Translations under genes and position numbers: made by a program | NCBI GenBank assembly: GCA_022495005.1 | Contig: JAGYXB010000610.1 | Span: forward strand, 124,001 to 188,000 | Length of the DNA stretch: 64,000 bases | Reading direction: 5' to 3' | Source: Rhyacophila brunnea | Taxonomy: Eukaryota > Arthropoda > Insecta > Trichoptera > Rhyacophilidae | In this document: piece by piece, positions 1 to 12,770 of the stretch | Layout: the number at the start of each line of letters is the position of its first letter | Position numbering within the stretch: position 1 is the stretch's first letter | The notes under the pieces: model-generated | Seen by the model: only the letters and a program-made list of their open reading frames with translations | The model's database searches: none | Told to the model about the DNA's origin: nothing

Positions 1-1195
1 CATCTATACACTGTTTATCGATGTTGTAAAAATCCTTATCCGCTATACGGAGCCTCAATATATGAAAGTGATGATGAGTGAAAATGAGAATGATACCATC
101 CTGAAATGATTGCCTAAGAGATCAGTCATCCATATATGGAATTGAATAGTAATTATTCACATATTGGGCAAGTTCATGGATTCAGCAGAATATATCTAAG
201 GATTAACATGGTGATGTATGAATGTATGTACATATTAATTATATTTAAAGGATTAAGAAAGTCATGTTAATGATAACAATCCATACTGTATTTTCAAGCA
301 TTTATGGCATTTTATTACTTAGAAACAATAATCAAAGAAAGTTTGAAGTACATAATATGCATTTAAACTTTTAGCGAGTGCATTTTATTTATCTTCAAAC
401 TGAACTAGTACAAGCCTTTTTATTATTCGTGAACCAGGTAGAGTTGGTTAATTCATCTTGTGTTATTATTTGGATCATGGCCCCCACTTCCTGAAGCGGG
501 CCTCCAGGCCAGGTTGTTTTGCGGGCTCCCATAGCTATCATTAAGGTTAAGGGCAGTGTGATACTGTACCTACACTTAAGTGTTCCCTAAATGGTATCCT
601 CAATGGAACCCCCCAGGGTTCTGCAAGATAAAATTAAGGGCGTTCTTGTATTTTTGGCGATTTTTCGTATTATATAAACCCAAATGAATTATTGAGTTGT
701 CGGCGCACTCGGCATTCAATTATAAAGCATCGTGACCATCTTTTGTGGTAGTCAGGAAACAATAAAAATAATTAAAATAAATTTCTACACGTGAAATATT
801 ATTATTTAATTATATATCACATCGAATTGCATCACTTTCCTCCCCCCCCCTTTTTTTTTTTTTTATTTTAAATGTTAACATTCCTAAGTAAAACAGCGCA
901 GGCGACTTTTTTTTACTATCAGAGCAAATTTCTGGTGTGTGTTTATCTCACTTAACTGGTCAACCTCCCACGCCAGGCACTCTCTATGCCCGGCCCTCTC
1001 TATGCCCGGCCCCCAGGCTAGAGCCCTTTCAGCCCCCCCCCCCTTGTGGGGGCCACGATTTGGATAATAAATGTTAGGTTATTATACGTTAGAATATTAC
1101 ACATTAGGTTATTGTGTGAATTCAGAGTGTGCAGCATACCTGCCGTCTTGTTTTTAATCCGGCAGTTGAAGTCAACGAATTTAATGAATTTCCAG
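1..1195. other. Probable myosin IX intron, no gene seen
   Basis: This stretch lies upstream of a myosin IX exon and ends at its acceptor (AG at 1194-1195), so it is probably intron. It holds a GC-richer patch around 475-680 of unknown origin, a C-run followed by a T-run near 840-865, and two adjacent copies of a short unit reading TCTATGCCCGGCCC near 982-1012. Open frames here are short and unlike any protein I know. Confidence 0.5.
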
Positions 1196-1453
1196 GACCG
1201 AGTAGCGACATTGTTCGCTATTCTGAAGAAACTCCCCAAGCCCAACTTCGACCTGATGGAGAGGCTGACATTCCACCTGGCCAGGGTAGCGCAACAGGAG
1301 CAGGCCAACCGGATGAGCACGGGGGCGCTGGCCATCGTGTTCGCGCCCTGCATCCTCAGGACCAACAAGTCACTCCCCGCCCAAGTCAGCCTACACCACA
1401 TCGCCAACCAGACCACCTGTGTGGAAGCCATTCTTAGTGAACGACTCAAAATG
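1196..1453 (+). CDS. Myo9: Myosin IX, penultimate coding exon (end of RhoGAP domain)
   Basis: Myosin IX is a single-headed actin motor whose tail carries a RhoGAP domain that switches off Rho at sites of actin remodelling. These 86 codons match the C-terminal half of that domain: an LPKPNF start, a LERLxFHL-like helix (LMERLTFHL), and the conserved NRMSTGALAIVFAPCILR block that is diagnostic of RhoGAPs, then TTCVEAI. The catalytic arginine finger lies further upstream, outside the window. The exon is phase 0 at both ends: acceptor TTTCCAG before GAC, donor ATG|GTAAGT at 1454. Codons are GC-rich (about 60%) against an AT-rich surround. Two other frames are open across the exon but make no known domain. 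The gene continues to the left of the window. Confidence 0.88.
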
Positions 1454-1729
1454 GTAAGTCGACACTGACGTGCACGGTGGTCACATTAATTGTATAGATC
1501 TCATTTAAGGTCTTGAGAAGAGAGAGTTGTTCCACACCTACTTTAAGCATAATTCCATCATCTGCTGATAGAATATTGAAACAATTTTGAATGGCTAAAT
1601 AGATTGGATAATGATGTGTAATTTAACCACATGCGAGTTACCGGGGTAACGCTATTATTCCAGCTGTGAGTTCAATTAAATAGTAATTTTCATCGTGACA
1701 CATTTATTAAAATAGTAATAATTGAACAG

Positions 1730-2143
1730 GTGAAAGCGACCCTAGCGGACATAGCCACTCTGGACACGGCAGCACACACGGCTAGCCACCGCCTCTCCTC
1801 CCTGCGTTGCTCCAAAGTATTCACGCCTGAAGAGCTGGCTGTGCAGCTCAATCGCAGCGCCCCTTCCTCCGCCGATACCCCCTCGCCTCCTCACAACGAG
1901 GAAGAGGCGCTACTCGTGGGACACATCCAGGAGATTCAAAAGGAGAAGGCCATCCTCACCAGCGCCCTGCCGTCGCTCACCCGCGCCACCTCCGACGACG
2001 ACCTGCTTTCCACCGACCTTGATGGAGAATCGGGGAGCCTGGATGACCTCACGCAGACACCTGGGAAGGGCAGCCTCCAAGGTAGACCCCAGCGCCCTAC
2101 CCTGCAGCGGCAGATGTCTTCCGATGATCCCATCATGGTTTAA
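1730..2143 (+). CDS. Myo9: Myosin IX, last coding exon (C-terminal tail)
   Basis: This exon adds 137 residues and ends at TAA (2141-2143). It joins the preceding exon in phase 0 (acceptor ATTGAACAG before GTG; the GTG is not a start codon). The order seen in vertebrate myosin IX after the RhoGAP domain is present: a KATLADIATL segment, an amphipathic helix (EEALLVGHIQEIQKEKAILT), a PSLT motif, then an acidic/serine-rich stretch (SDDDLLSTDLDGESGS) and a basic tail ending SSDDPIMV. The intron between the two exons is 276 bp. Family assignment rests on the RhoGAP exon plus this shared tail order; the tail itself is poorly conserved in general. Confidence 0.85.
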   Translation: MKATLADIATLDTAAHTASHRLSSLRCSKVFTPEELAVQLNRSAPSSADTPSPPHNEEEALLVGHIQEIQKEKAILTSALPSLTRATSDDDLLSTDLDGESGSLDDLTQTPGKGSLQGRPQRPTLQRQMSSDDPIMV

Positions 2144-5100
2144 CCCTCTTCCTTTCCCATTCGTTGACTAACTCTCTCTATTATATAGTTGGCAATCCAC
2201 AAAGATATTATTGTCTCATGATGGATAAACTGCATGAGTTCACTCGAGACTGACACGATATCGCATGTAGGGCACTGTATGAGTCATTTCATGCGAGAGT
2301 TTCTGTACGAATTTTAATGTTATCGAGGATATTTGCTCACGAGACAAAATTATCTGAAAGTGGATACATACTATATTTTTCCTTTCGATAGCTCGGCTGA
2401 AGCCGCCGATCGATCTTGACCGCGACATTCCGTCAGACGTATACATGACACATGACAACCGATAAAGGATGAATATATTGAAATTTTAACAGTAGAGTGA
2501 TAACTTACCTATTCAAGCTATCTTCCGCTTTCATTGTTCCAGGTCATATATATACCAAATTACTGTATTATCCGTGTACAGAATGCTCTGCTAAAGTACT
2601 AGTTAATTATCTAGAGTTAAAACATTGTTATGTTATGATAATATTGACACATACTGTACACAGAAGTTGGAATTTAAATTCATCGTGTGAATGGCGCATT
2701 CGACTTATCCATCAACAAATTAATATCCATCGGCGGCTCAGTATTTTAATCTCAAATTTATATTTATTTTGTTCAATGTCATATCACTTCACTTAAATTA
2801 GAGAAACTTTTTTATTTGACCATAAATTCATGGGCTTTCGTTTTTATCAGAAATGTGTTCAGTTCTTTGTTATAATAGATTAATGCTAAGGCACTCATTC
2901 AATCATGCCTTATTAACAATTTATTATTTCAAATTGACTTTGTGGAGTACAAAATATGAACATTTTTCATTTAGAATACTTACACCTAAATTAATTGTTA
3001 CTATATTATTATAAATACTACCACATAATGTGATGAATTTGAATTCATTGCAAATACGTGTGCAGATTGATGTTACATACTATCATAGAAATATGTTTGA
3101 TAATTTTGTTGTTAATGCCTATTCCAAGATACATCTGTCTGTGAACAAATGAGCATTGTATAAAAATTGTTGTATTCCAATATAAATGGAAAATTTATTA
3201 TGTAAGCGTATTTACAAAATAGTGAGTTTATTTACGGTTTCATCGGAATACACGTGGTCTAGTGGAATGTTGTTTTTGTTAAAGCAGCGCAAATTTATAC
3301 AATGTGGACTGCTCGAACTGCATTCAATTAGACTGAAATGATTGCCGGTGCGGACGTGTGTTGATTTTCAAAATATTCAAACAGATATATATATACATAT
3401 TATATGTATTGATCTGGAGTAGGCATTGCAGTAAATTGATATTTTCGAAGCCAGAAAAGTCAACCGACTACTTTTAATGCCAGGAATTCGTTACTAATGT
3501 AAAACACTAGTACAACATTGTTAAATTTAACTCTCGCTTTAGACAACATTATAGTTATAAAAAGTCCTAATTTATACAAATTGTCAGTTGAATCAATATC
3601 AAAATCATTCCTGTATGGGAGGCGTTATCAAACTAAACTGTTCACTCAGTGTATCTGAAATGATTTTAATTTCCTGTTTTATTTCTTACAGCATATTTCC
3701 CATGTTCATAATAAAATTTCTTTAATAATTCAAGAGGCAATCGTCACGGAGTAATTTTCAAAATTTCTAAGGCTAATATTCGCTAAAACATAATTTAATT
3801 AATCGTATCAGATACAAACCGTTGACACTGACCGTTGGCACTTATCGCTCATGTCGGAGGTCAATTAGTTATATGGTATGGCAATAGTATTTAATGTTAC
3901 GTCAAGTCAAGATGTATACATCAGTATATTTAGTGTATAGTGTAAATGCTTATTTATTGTGATCGGTGTTGCAAGACTGCAAAATTATTTACTAATATAG
4001 AGCAGTGCTTTCTCCCTCTTTTGTCTTATTACTCAAAAATTCTAAATAAAATTTGTCGCATGTCGGTAAAGAGTTCATAACAAATTCAAAAGTAAATTTG
4101 AAAAAGTTTTTATAAAATCTTATTTTGAACTCATGAATACACCGTCGGGAACCGATGGTGTATTCCTATCACTCTTGCATTTACCTATTATTTAATGCAT
4201 TTTTTGTTTGAATGTAATATGTAATACTGAATTAGATCATTTTAAATGGGAATTTAACCCTGCATTTAAAAATTTTCATACGAGTATTTTATAAAACACA
4301 TTTATCACATATAAAAACTATTTTATGACGCATGTTTCGCGCACATGGTGAGCTTTACTGGTCATATTGTTATGCTAAGAGATTTTAAAGAATACATGCA
4401 TTTCACGTGTTGACACGACTTTTGTTGATTGTGACACTTTCACTTCACATTACGAGCTTTCGATTGATAAGTACGTAAAGAAATTGACACATCCAAAAAT
4501 ATTAAAAATTAACTTTTCGGTGTAACTCCATACTTGTCCAGAGATTTGTAGCCATCTGTCAAATTCTGTCATAAATCTGTTTTCAATGGATTATATATTT
4601 CGCCATCGCCGATGCGATGTATTAATATTATTAAATTTTAATATAGTTATCATAAGTTTTTAGTATACATATGGTGTTTCTGCTAATCAGGTAGCTGGTA
4701 GAGTATCCTTCACATAACTTTGCAATTGTATACAGTGACAAGGATTTGTGTGGATACGCACTCCGTATCAATGTATTAGTAAATGCCAGGCACTCGATTG
4801 GTTTACTCACGTTTTAGTATTCAAAATAATTCAAAAAATCTATTCCAAATTGCAAGGTTACGTGAAGGGTATCTATACAGGTATACAAACCACTTAAACG
4901 CTTAGAAGAGTCAAGTAAAAGATTAATAAATTAAACTCAGCTATAAAATTTTGGTACACATACGTCTTAGTAATACATAATGTGCACCGTGGAACATGTG
5001 TTATAAAATATTTTTTATATGCAGTGAGTGCCAAGTGATGAATATATTTTATTAATTATCACTAACATGAATCTATTGAAAGCTTATACACATAACGCTG

Positions 5101-8100
5101 ATTCGCTTTTTCTGGCGTAAATAAATAGTTCAGCAAATTTATAGGTGCCGTTTATAAGTGGCCGAAGATATATTTGGTAAAAACTACTGATTACATTAAT
5201 TTTGAGTTGCTCAACTTCCTGTATTGTTAATTTAATTTTGCGTGTATAATTTTAATGTGTTTGAAGAAGTGGAGTTTTCAAAAATAAATCACTAATCTGC
5301 CCATTCATGGACGTAGTTTTGCATCAAGTATTTAATCAGACAGTTTGTCGAGCCTTATTGATTTCGATCCTATTAAAGACATATAATGTAGGTTGAATAG
5401 TTGAATAGTAGTTCAGACACATTCTATGGAAGTTAAGGATTTATTTTATAGGTGACACTCTGTAGATGTTGACTATAATGTCTAAAATACTCTTATTTTT
5501 GTGATTTTTTGTACTTTGATGCCAATATTGTCAACGACCAATGTTTACAAATTACTGAAAAATATGTGAATATTTATTTTGATGTGCAGACCTAGACCTG
5601 TTAATATTTAATGTTTAATGGTAAGTTTCTTATGACTATCTTTATAAGTGTCATTAATTAATTATCGCCATACTGCAAAAATAAGAAAGCGCAGAAATAC
5701 AGAAATATATTCTAATAAAATTCTATTTGACATTATACGTATATGTAGTGAATAATCAGTTATTAAATTTAATATTTCACATGTATGTATTTTTAAATAA
5801 GTAAACGCTTCGAATATTAATGAATTTCTGTATGAAGTGAATAAGTAACTGTTGAACTTTCGCAGTATGGCAATGTAATCTGTAATCTCAGCCTGTGTTA
5901 TGATAATGCATAAGTGCTCAGTCAAGTTATTTCATTATCCAAACTCATTTTGTTACATAACATAAGTGTTAAGTTAACTCTAACAGTCTTGCCTTCAAAC
6001 TTAAGGGAGATATTAAGTTTTCTTTCAATTTATTTTTAGGTTATAATGAAATGTTAACTCTATTATAATATAGTAGTTAGTAGTACCTACCGTTGAATTC
6101 AACCGTTGAATTAAACAAAGCGTTTACTGCATTTGTTACATTGAGGATATCTGTTTGTACTTGTACTGTTTTTCTATTTTATACAACTCTATTATCCTAC
6201 TTCTCGCATCGAAATCTAAAATATTTTCATAACTACTGTCGTAACTTTATAATTGGAGGGATAGATAGAACTTGTGTAAGTTTATAAAATTATTTTTATA
6301 TAGCAGATCTGTGAGTATTCTTCCATTTTTATGTGATCGTATAAAGTAATATTGTTTTTATATTGTATATTTAAAAAAAATCTTTTACTTAAAGAATCTT
6401 TCTAAATATAGAAAATTATTTAAAATGAAATATTGAAACGGGACCGCTATCACCAGCCGGTACTCGTTGCGATGTAGGCATGTAATAATAAATCTCATTT
6501 TACGGGGAATTAGCCAAATCACGAAAAGAATTATGTATGTGTGACATTTTATTGCGATCCTTTGTATAATCTTCCAGTAGGTGTGTTCTACCCTTTATAA
6601 AAGTTTTACAATGACTTGATTTAATACAGCATACAAATATGACTGAAGAGTTTTAATCTTAATTTTCAATGTATCCATACTATAGTAAAATTGTACAGAT
6701 ATTATGGTACATTACATCAATATTGGAACTTGTGGTTATAACACACTCGGTTCTGTCTAATTCTAGTGTTCGCCGTATTGATAATGAAATTATTTGAATT
6801 TCACTTTGTCTGTTCCGCTGTTGTATAAGGTATGTGAAAAAATAATTGGATGTTATTGCAATAATTAATTTAATTTAAATTAGTTTTGTTGCGCAAGTTA
6901 GGTGTTCATCGTGACAGTGCCGATAGCCACGAGCCGAACGCCAAGTATTTAAATGTAAGCGGACACCCGAGAGTAAAGCGTAAACTCTCGTTCTATCCTG
7001 GCAAATGTTACACGGCACGGCGCCTTTGGACTCGAGCGTATCTGAAGCGCAACCCTCGCTGTCATTGCGAAGCTTTCAATTACTCCGAATGCCTAACAAT
7101 CAAAAAATGACATCTTCGTAATGTTCGTAACCTCTATTTGTGTGTAGGTGAATGTGAATGCAGTGTTTTCTCTTCGCCGCCCTAGTTGTTAAAATTTGTG
7201 ACGGGTTGTTAAATGTAATACGTAGGAGTGTGAGAAGCTTAATAGCGTCGTTACAAATGAGCTTGTTCGCAATAAGAGCTGTCCATTTGCGGTTAGTACA
7301 GGCTGCATGTTTTACTTAATGAAGATTGTGCAATCGGTATATTCATTTTACTAATATAATTTAAGGCTAGATTAACCGTAGTGTAAATATAGTAAATATA
7401 CTAAAATGATATTTTTCTATATCCTTTCCGAACGCTCTGTTATCTTTTACTACATATTATGTAAATACTCAATTGATTCATTTCATCTGTCGTCTGTAAC
7501 CATTCTGTAACCCAGGATCAAAACTTTAGATGGAATATCTCTTGTATAAACTTACTTACCTCTTCAAACTTTAATTTAAACTCTCACGTGTTTGATTTCA
7601 GCCAAACTTATGCATTTGTTTATCAGTAAGACGTAATAAAATTATCGACTGTAGGCTAAGGATAAAATATAGTTTACGATGTACAGTATTAGATTATCCA
7701 TATTTTTCTCAATTATTATTATCAATTAACTAGATACCTAATTTGTCGCGTCGTATCCGTCAATAATCCAGATCTGTAATTTATTATAAAATATTTTTTT
7801 CGTCTAGCAAATTTGCACATTCCATTTTATGAAAACATTCTAAACTCGCAGAGTCGTCAGGTTTTCCGTTCTACGTACATCTTTTTTTTATAAATGAATA
7901 TTATATTAATTTAATCTTATCCGAAAAATCGTTAAGTCGCTTTCGCGTATAATACTTATATTATTAGAATATTTACCAGACACCAATGTCTAATATAGTA
8001 CATTGTCAGCATTATAAATGCGGTACATAGAATATTATTATTATTGATAATGTAATAATGCTTCAAAATGCCAATAATATTTACTACGGCACGTAATGTT

Positions 8101-9626
8101 ATTTTAGAGAATATTTCCCAATTTTACTTTACATTTAAATACATTGCATTTATCATTGTTGTAATAGTTCACGATGCGCCAGATTCAATTTACTTTTGGT
8201 ATCAGACTTCTCGGACGCCATTTCTTCTCACAATAGTGCTGCATCCGCATATTGTGCAGACACAGGCGTGACATATTTGATTCTTCTTCTCGAGAAGTAT
8301 CGGTGATGTCTTTGAAAAAATACTAAAGTAAATTTTAACTCGGATGCATCATGGATTTGTGATTTCCTTATTTCGTGAATGTGCATGATATTCTGTTGGA
8401 ACATTGTATTGTACGATCCAAATTGTGTTAGCGTTCTTTAGTGTGCTCGTTTTTGTATTTTCAGGGTAAATTATATTATATTATGATGGCACATTTCTAT
8501 ATTTTCGTCATAGTGACGTGACATGTTGTGTTGTTACTGCAAAAATAAAAATAAAAATTGTGATCTTGTATAGTGTACTACTTAAAGAGTTTTACCTTGA
8601 GATTTATATATTGGGTGTTAATTTTTGTATAGTGACTGATTAAATGTAAACATTCTCGTTTCCGATTATAATGTTACACTCGACCGTTTCGAGCATGAAA
8701 AGTTTCCTTGAAAACTGTATCTATTATACGCGGTTATATTGTTCCAGCAATATTTTTCCATAACAATATATTATTATTATCTATGAACTGTCAGCGTTAT
8801 TTGATAAATTTTTTGAGAGAATTATTTTTTTAGATACCGGACCGGACCTCTTGAGTCGGTCAAGATATGATCCTTATAGGAGCATTCGAATGATGTAAAA
8901 TATGTGTACATTAAGAATAATTATTGTAATCTACTTAATTACTATGTAAATTGTAAGTCATCATGTAACTATTGCAGACTCTTACTAATGTTTATGATTT
9001 TACCAAATGTTAAAGAAATATGAAGATACAGAAATATGAAAATACAATCAGTTGAAAAGAATTGTTTTATTTCAAGAACATAAAAAATACAACAATCAAC
9101 CATATCCATTACAAATCAGAATTCACAGAACACAAAAAATTATCTCGCTAGATAAGTTTCAATTATCGATACCTTATTTATTTTATAACTGAAACCACCA
9201 AATTATGAGAAATGCAAACAGCTCGTAAATATATTACTTATTAGAAATCATAAAATTCCCATTTTTGGTTCTAAGTGTGTGGAGCATGTGGGATATATAT
9301 GGGTTAATGGAATTTTAATAGAAGTTAGGCATTTGCGCTCATGCAAGAGGATTTAACAGATGTCATAAACTGAAAATAAAAAAATATTTAAAAAATACAA
9401 TACTATTTTTTTTATATATTTTTTAAAATCCAATATTTTATACTGGTTGGTAGAAATTCCTGCTATTTATTATAATAAATCTGTAGAGAACTTCTTTCTA
9501 AACACATTTCATACCAGAATTTTTCAATAGATCCCCTGATATGGTGAGAGTACCTTTTCAAAAACGAGACTTTCTCATGTTTAGGTGCCAATGGGTTAAT
9601 ATGATAGATTATTCAAATCGGTGTAA
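2144..9626. other. Long AT-rich non-coding stretch after Myo9
   Basis: The first part is the Myo9 3' untranslated region. AATAAA signals on the + strand occur at 3710 and 4045 among others, so its end cannot be fixed. Going the other way, the LAS1 3' end must also fall in the right part; candidate AATAAA signals on the - strand lie near 9465, 9176 and 9066. I see no transposon protein or inverted repeat of note. A GC-richer island with a 74-codon open frame lies at 6886-7110. A small inverted repeat (ACACCGTCGG..CCGATGGTGT) lies at about 4139-4162. Confidence 0.5.
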
Positions 9627-9930
9627 GGTTGATTTTCCAGTCACAATGATCGACGAATATGTATTATGATGTAGTATTTCCTAATAAAACTGATTGCTCA
9701 GCGCTGAGCAGCGTCGGCGTCAACCGTACGCGCACGCCTTCACTGCCAGTGAGCGTTGCAGTGTTACGCTGAGCGTACATTACAATGAGTACAGTCAAAA
9801 TGAGTCGTCATTTTTTTTAAGGCAACAATTTTGACAAGCATTTCGCCGACTGTACTTGGCGGCGATCGGCACGAGATTAAAACGAGTCTGGCAGTCAGCA
9901 GCGATGATCAGCGTGACTGGAAAATCAGCC
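9627..9930. mobile_element. 304-bp MITE, PIF/Harbinger-like
   Basis: Ends are inverted copies of GG(T/C)TGATTTTCCAGTCAC, flanked on both sides by TAA (9624-9626 and 9931-9933). A 3-bp TAA/TTA duplication is typical of PIF/Harbinger elements. There is no transposase. It lies 76 bp downstream of the LAS1 stop codon, so it is probably transcribed as part of the LAS1 3' untranslated region. The interior is unusually rich in GCTGAGC-like short palindromes. Confidence 0.65.
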
Positions 9931-10006
9931 TAAATCATAAACCGGGTAGACCTGCACGAGGAAAATAACTAATAAAATAAACGATTCTAGATTTACATTC
10001 TCTTTA

Positions 10007-10550
10007 CTATGGTAAAAGTGAATTAACGGTGTAACAATTCATTTGCCAGGGTAAAATTCCAATCGGGCTTTTACCCCAATCGAATTCTGCAGGTGCCCTC
10101 TGCCATTTTCCCAAGCCAATATGCGGATCCATAGATGGCGTGTCCATAGACTGATCTACTTCCATATTTCCTATTAAACCGCCTTCATCGGTCAATCTAG
10201 TTTTTGATTGCTCATTAGATATCTCTTCTTTTTGATTTGTAATATCGTATAATGTATAAATTCGTTCACATGTGACATTTATTGTAGTAGAAGACATTAT
10301 TTTAATCAATTCTAGTGATTTTTGCATAGCTATTTCTGGTAACCCTGGTTCTCGCAGTTGAAGCATCGGTTCCAGGTAAATATCCAAGTAAGGAGTGTAG
10401 TTCTCGAAAAGTTGATTGGTGAATTCGGGGTTGGATATGCTTTGTGGCACCGGGTGTGTCAACGAAAATGTTAATCCTTGCTTTTGCTTTGGGTAACGTT
10501 CAACAAGACTGGATAAAAGCTGCTTTTTCTTTATGTTGTTATTTAGGAAT
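10007..10550 (-). CDS. Las1: LAS1, exon 2 (C-terminal part)
   Basis: This exon completes the LAS1 reading frame. Acceptor TTTTTTACAG lies after a long pyrimidine run on the - strand; the split codon CT|A is restored and the frame reads FLNNNIKKKQLLSSLVERYP. It ends at TAG (10007-10009). The last 30 residues include DWGKSPIGILPWQ, which resembles the short conserved C-terminal motif by which Las1 binds its polynucleotide-kinase partner (Grc3/NOL9). The open frame extends upstream past 10550, but that part is intron. Joined to exon 1 the protein is 546 residues, between yeast Las1 (about 500) and human LAS1L (about 730). Confidence 0.85.
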
Positions 10551-11644
10551 CTGTAAAAAAAAAAAATTTGACTGTTAGTAACTGAAAATGTTATACGATT
10601 ATCGATAGATGACGAAATCGAAGGTACTGGATAATATAATAAAGGCAATATTAATCTTCCCATAATCATTTTGAAATTTAACTAATTTCTCACATTTGAC
10701 GCCTGGTTTATTGGGCGGAAAAATGTTAAAGTATAATCATACCACATTAGCGTGAATTTCAGTAGTTTTGACAGAAAATACAGACAGAAGCACCGATAGA
10801 CATGCAAATAGCTCTCTTCAGCCGACCACTAACCATATATATCCTGTCACTGCGAGCTAATCGCATGGTGTTTGATTTTTCTCATGCAAGTCGAATGACA
10901 TGTAGATGGAGGGAGTGGTGGGGATAGGGATTGCAATACCGGTATCCCAGTATTTTTCGATAACAAAATACCGGTTTTAAAAATCAGATAATGCCGATAT
11001 TTTCGGTATTGAAAGTGGATATAAAATGTATTAATTAATATAAAAGGTTTAACATGACTGTAAATATTTTGGCGGGTTATGCGTGCCTCGTTTATTTCTG
11101 TTTTCCTTCGACCTTGGTGACCAGTAAGGACACATGCAGATTTACGAAATATATCTACATTATAGGTAGGTGCCTACTTTCCAAATTTTTAAATTTATCC
11201 CAAATATTATTTTCGCATGTCACCCGCAGGCATTTTTAGATGTATCTGAAATTGCGCTTAAATGCATACTGTTCGTTTGTATCATCATTAGTAACCTCAG
11301 CCCTAGTGGCGAATATTTATATTATAATATAATAGAAATAATAATTCTACTATAATGGACTTGCCTGTGCCCGATTGTTTAATGTTTATCTATTCAATAG
11401 TAGCTTATAGAATAATAGAGAAATATCATTTTTTTAAACAAAAAATGAGCAATATTGTGTTTAGTTTTACTTATGGGATAAAAGTAAATAAGTTGCTATG
11501 TGTAAAAAGTGCAATAAAACAGGTGGAATTACCAGTGGGACACATACACATCCAAGAACACTTCATAAAATAAATTTATTGAAAGATCATTTGAAGAAGA
11601 AAGTGCCAATAATTCAACTACATATTATTATGTAGGTTCTAATG

Positions 11645-12632
11645 CAGGGGGAGGCAAACTTTTTGGATGGAGGGCCAAATTCAAGTATTCAAAATGAGCG
11701 GCGGGCCGCAAGTAAAATAGAATTTTTAGATATACACTATTATTATCACGAAAAATAAACATTAAAAAAAAATAATGAGAAGAATGAAACTGTTGTACAT
11801 TTTTTTAAATTCAGGTGTTAATTTTGTAGTTGATATTCTCAAAACTGCTTGTAAATGACTATCGGAGATATTTGATCGTAAAGAATTTTTATTGAGGTTC
11901 ATGATCGAAAATGTTTGTTCACATAATTATATAGGTTGACCCAAAAATAACGAACATTTGTCTTGCATAATCTTTAAGTTGATCGAATTTGTATGAATTA
12001 AGGGCATTGTAAAATTTGGAAATTTCTTCACAACGACGATTTCTCTTAAATCAGTGTCACACTGCAGATCAATAATGTCAAGTTGTAGCTCTGTCGGTAC
12101 ACTATCAATATCTATTGAAAATAGATCGCGTACTATTGCTAAACTTGTCTCAATTTTTCGGAAGTCACCAAATCTTTGTGAAAAATCGTCATTCAGAGCT
12201 TTAATAATTTTACCATATTCTTCAAATTTATATTCTGGTATATTCAGCAACTTCGAAGTTGGAAAGTGGTCCATGTTGTTATACGATATTTTGTCGAAGG
12301 AATAACTTGAGTTTTAATTGAAATCATTCAATCTTTTTACCATATCATGGGCATATATTTTTTTTCCTTGCAACGCGGAGTTAAAAGTATTTAAATGTGT
12401 CACGATGTTCAACGTAGAAAATAGTGGTTACATAGTGTGAGACGAGACGCAAGGAAGATGTACTGAGATAAAACATTTACGAAACAACAAATTCTTCAAA
12501 TTTTAATCTATTGTCAATATTTTTTAAAAAATTATAAAAAAAGTTATTCATAATCAGAAGTACAATTAATGATGGCGGGCCGCAAAAAAATACCCGGCGG
12601 GCCACATGCGGCCCGCAGTTTGCCCCCCCCTG
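11645..12632 (-). mobile_element. Inner hAT element, 988 bp, perfect 8-bp TSD
   Basis: The element begins CAGGGGGAGGCAAACT and ends AGTTTGCCCCCCCCTG and is flanked by TTCTAATG on both sides (11637-11644 and 12633-12640), the 8-bp target duplication expected of hAT. Both ends contain the GGGCCGCA/TGCGGCCCG block. Inside is a decayed C-terminal transposase fragment on the - strand. A shorter relative lies at 56820-57453 in the opposite orientation. The length and broken gene mean it cannot move by itself. Confidence 0.85.
11927..12274 (-). pseudogene. hAT transposase fragment (GTF2IRD2/EPM2AIP1-like)
   Basis: A 115-codon frame reads MDHFPTSKLLNIPEYKFEEY, then FSQRFGDFRK, SIDIDSVPTELQLDIIDLQCD and MQDKCSLFLG. 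This order is the C-terminal region of domesticated and mobile Charlie-like hAT transposases (known in vertebrates from GTF2IRD2). The final dimerisation motif (CEQLFSIMN type) falls downstream in another frame, around 11880-11920. The catalytic N-terminal two thirds are absent. Confidence 0.7.
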
Positions 12633-12770
12633 TTCTAATGGATTCAAGCTCTGTACTATTCCATTTAAGTGGTTACTTAAATGGAATAGTACAGGGCTTG
12701 AATCCATTAGAATTTAAATTCAAATTCCATCAAGTACCTTCAGTCAATAGTATTAATATTAATATATAGG
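12633..12770. repeat. Palindromic repeat hit by the inner hAT
   Basis: From 12633 to about 12713 the sequence is a near-perfect inverted repeat (TTCTAATGGATTCAAGC ... GCTTGAATCCATTAGAA) with a two-base centre. The hAT at 11645-12632 inserted in its first arm. The following segment (ATTAGAATTTAAATTC ... CAATAGTATTAA) recurs near 36735-36940 and 52500-52555, so this is a dispersed family; only this copy keeps the full palindrome. Confidence 0.65.

Noticed and set aside
1129..1437. 102-codon + frame across the myosin IX exon
   Set aside because: It overlaps the RhoGAP exon in another frame; only the 1196-1453 frame gives the RhoGAP motifs.
1018..1449. 143-codon - strand frame opposite the same exon
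   Set aside because: Antisense shadow of GC-rich coding sequence with no domain.
10551..10669. N-terminal extension of the LAS1 exon 2 frame
   Set aside because: A pyrimidine run and acceptor at 10551 and the clean phase with 13814 show that this part is intron.
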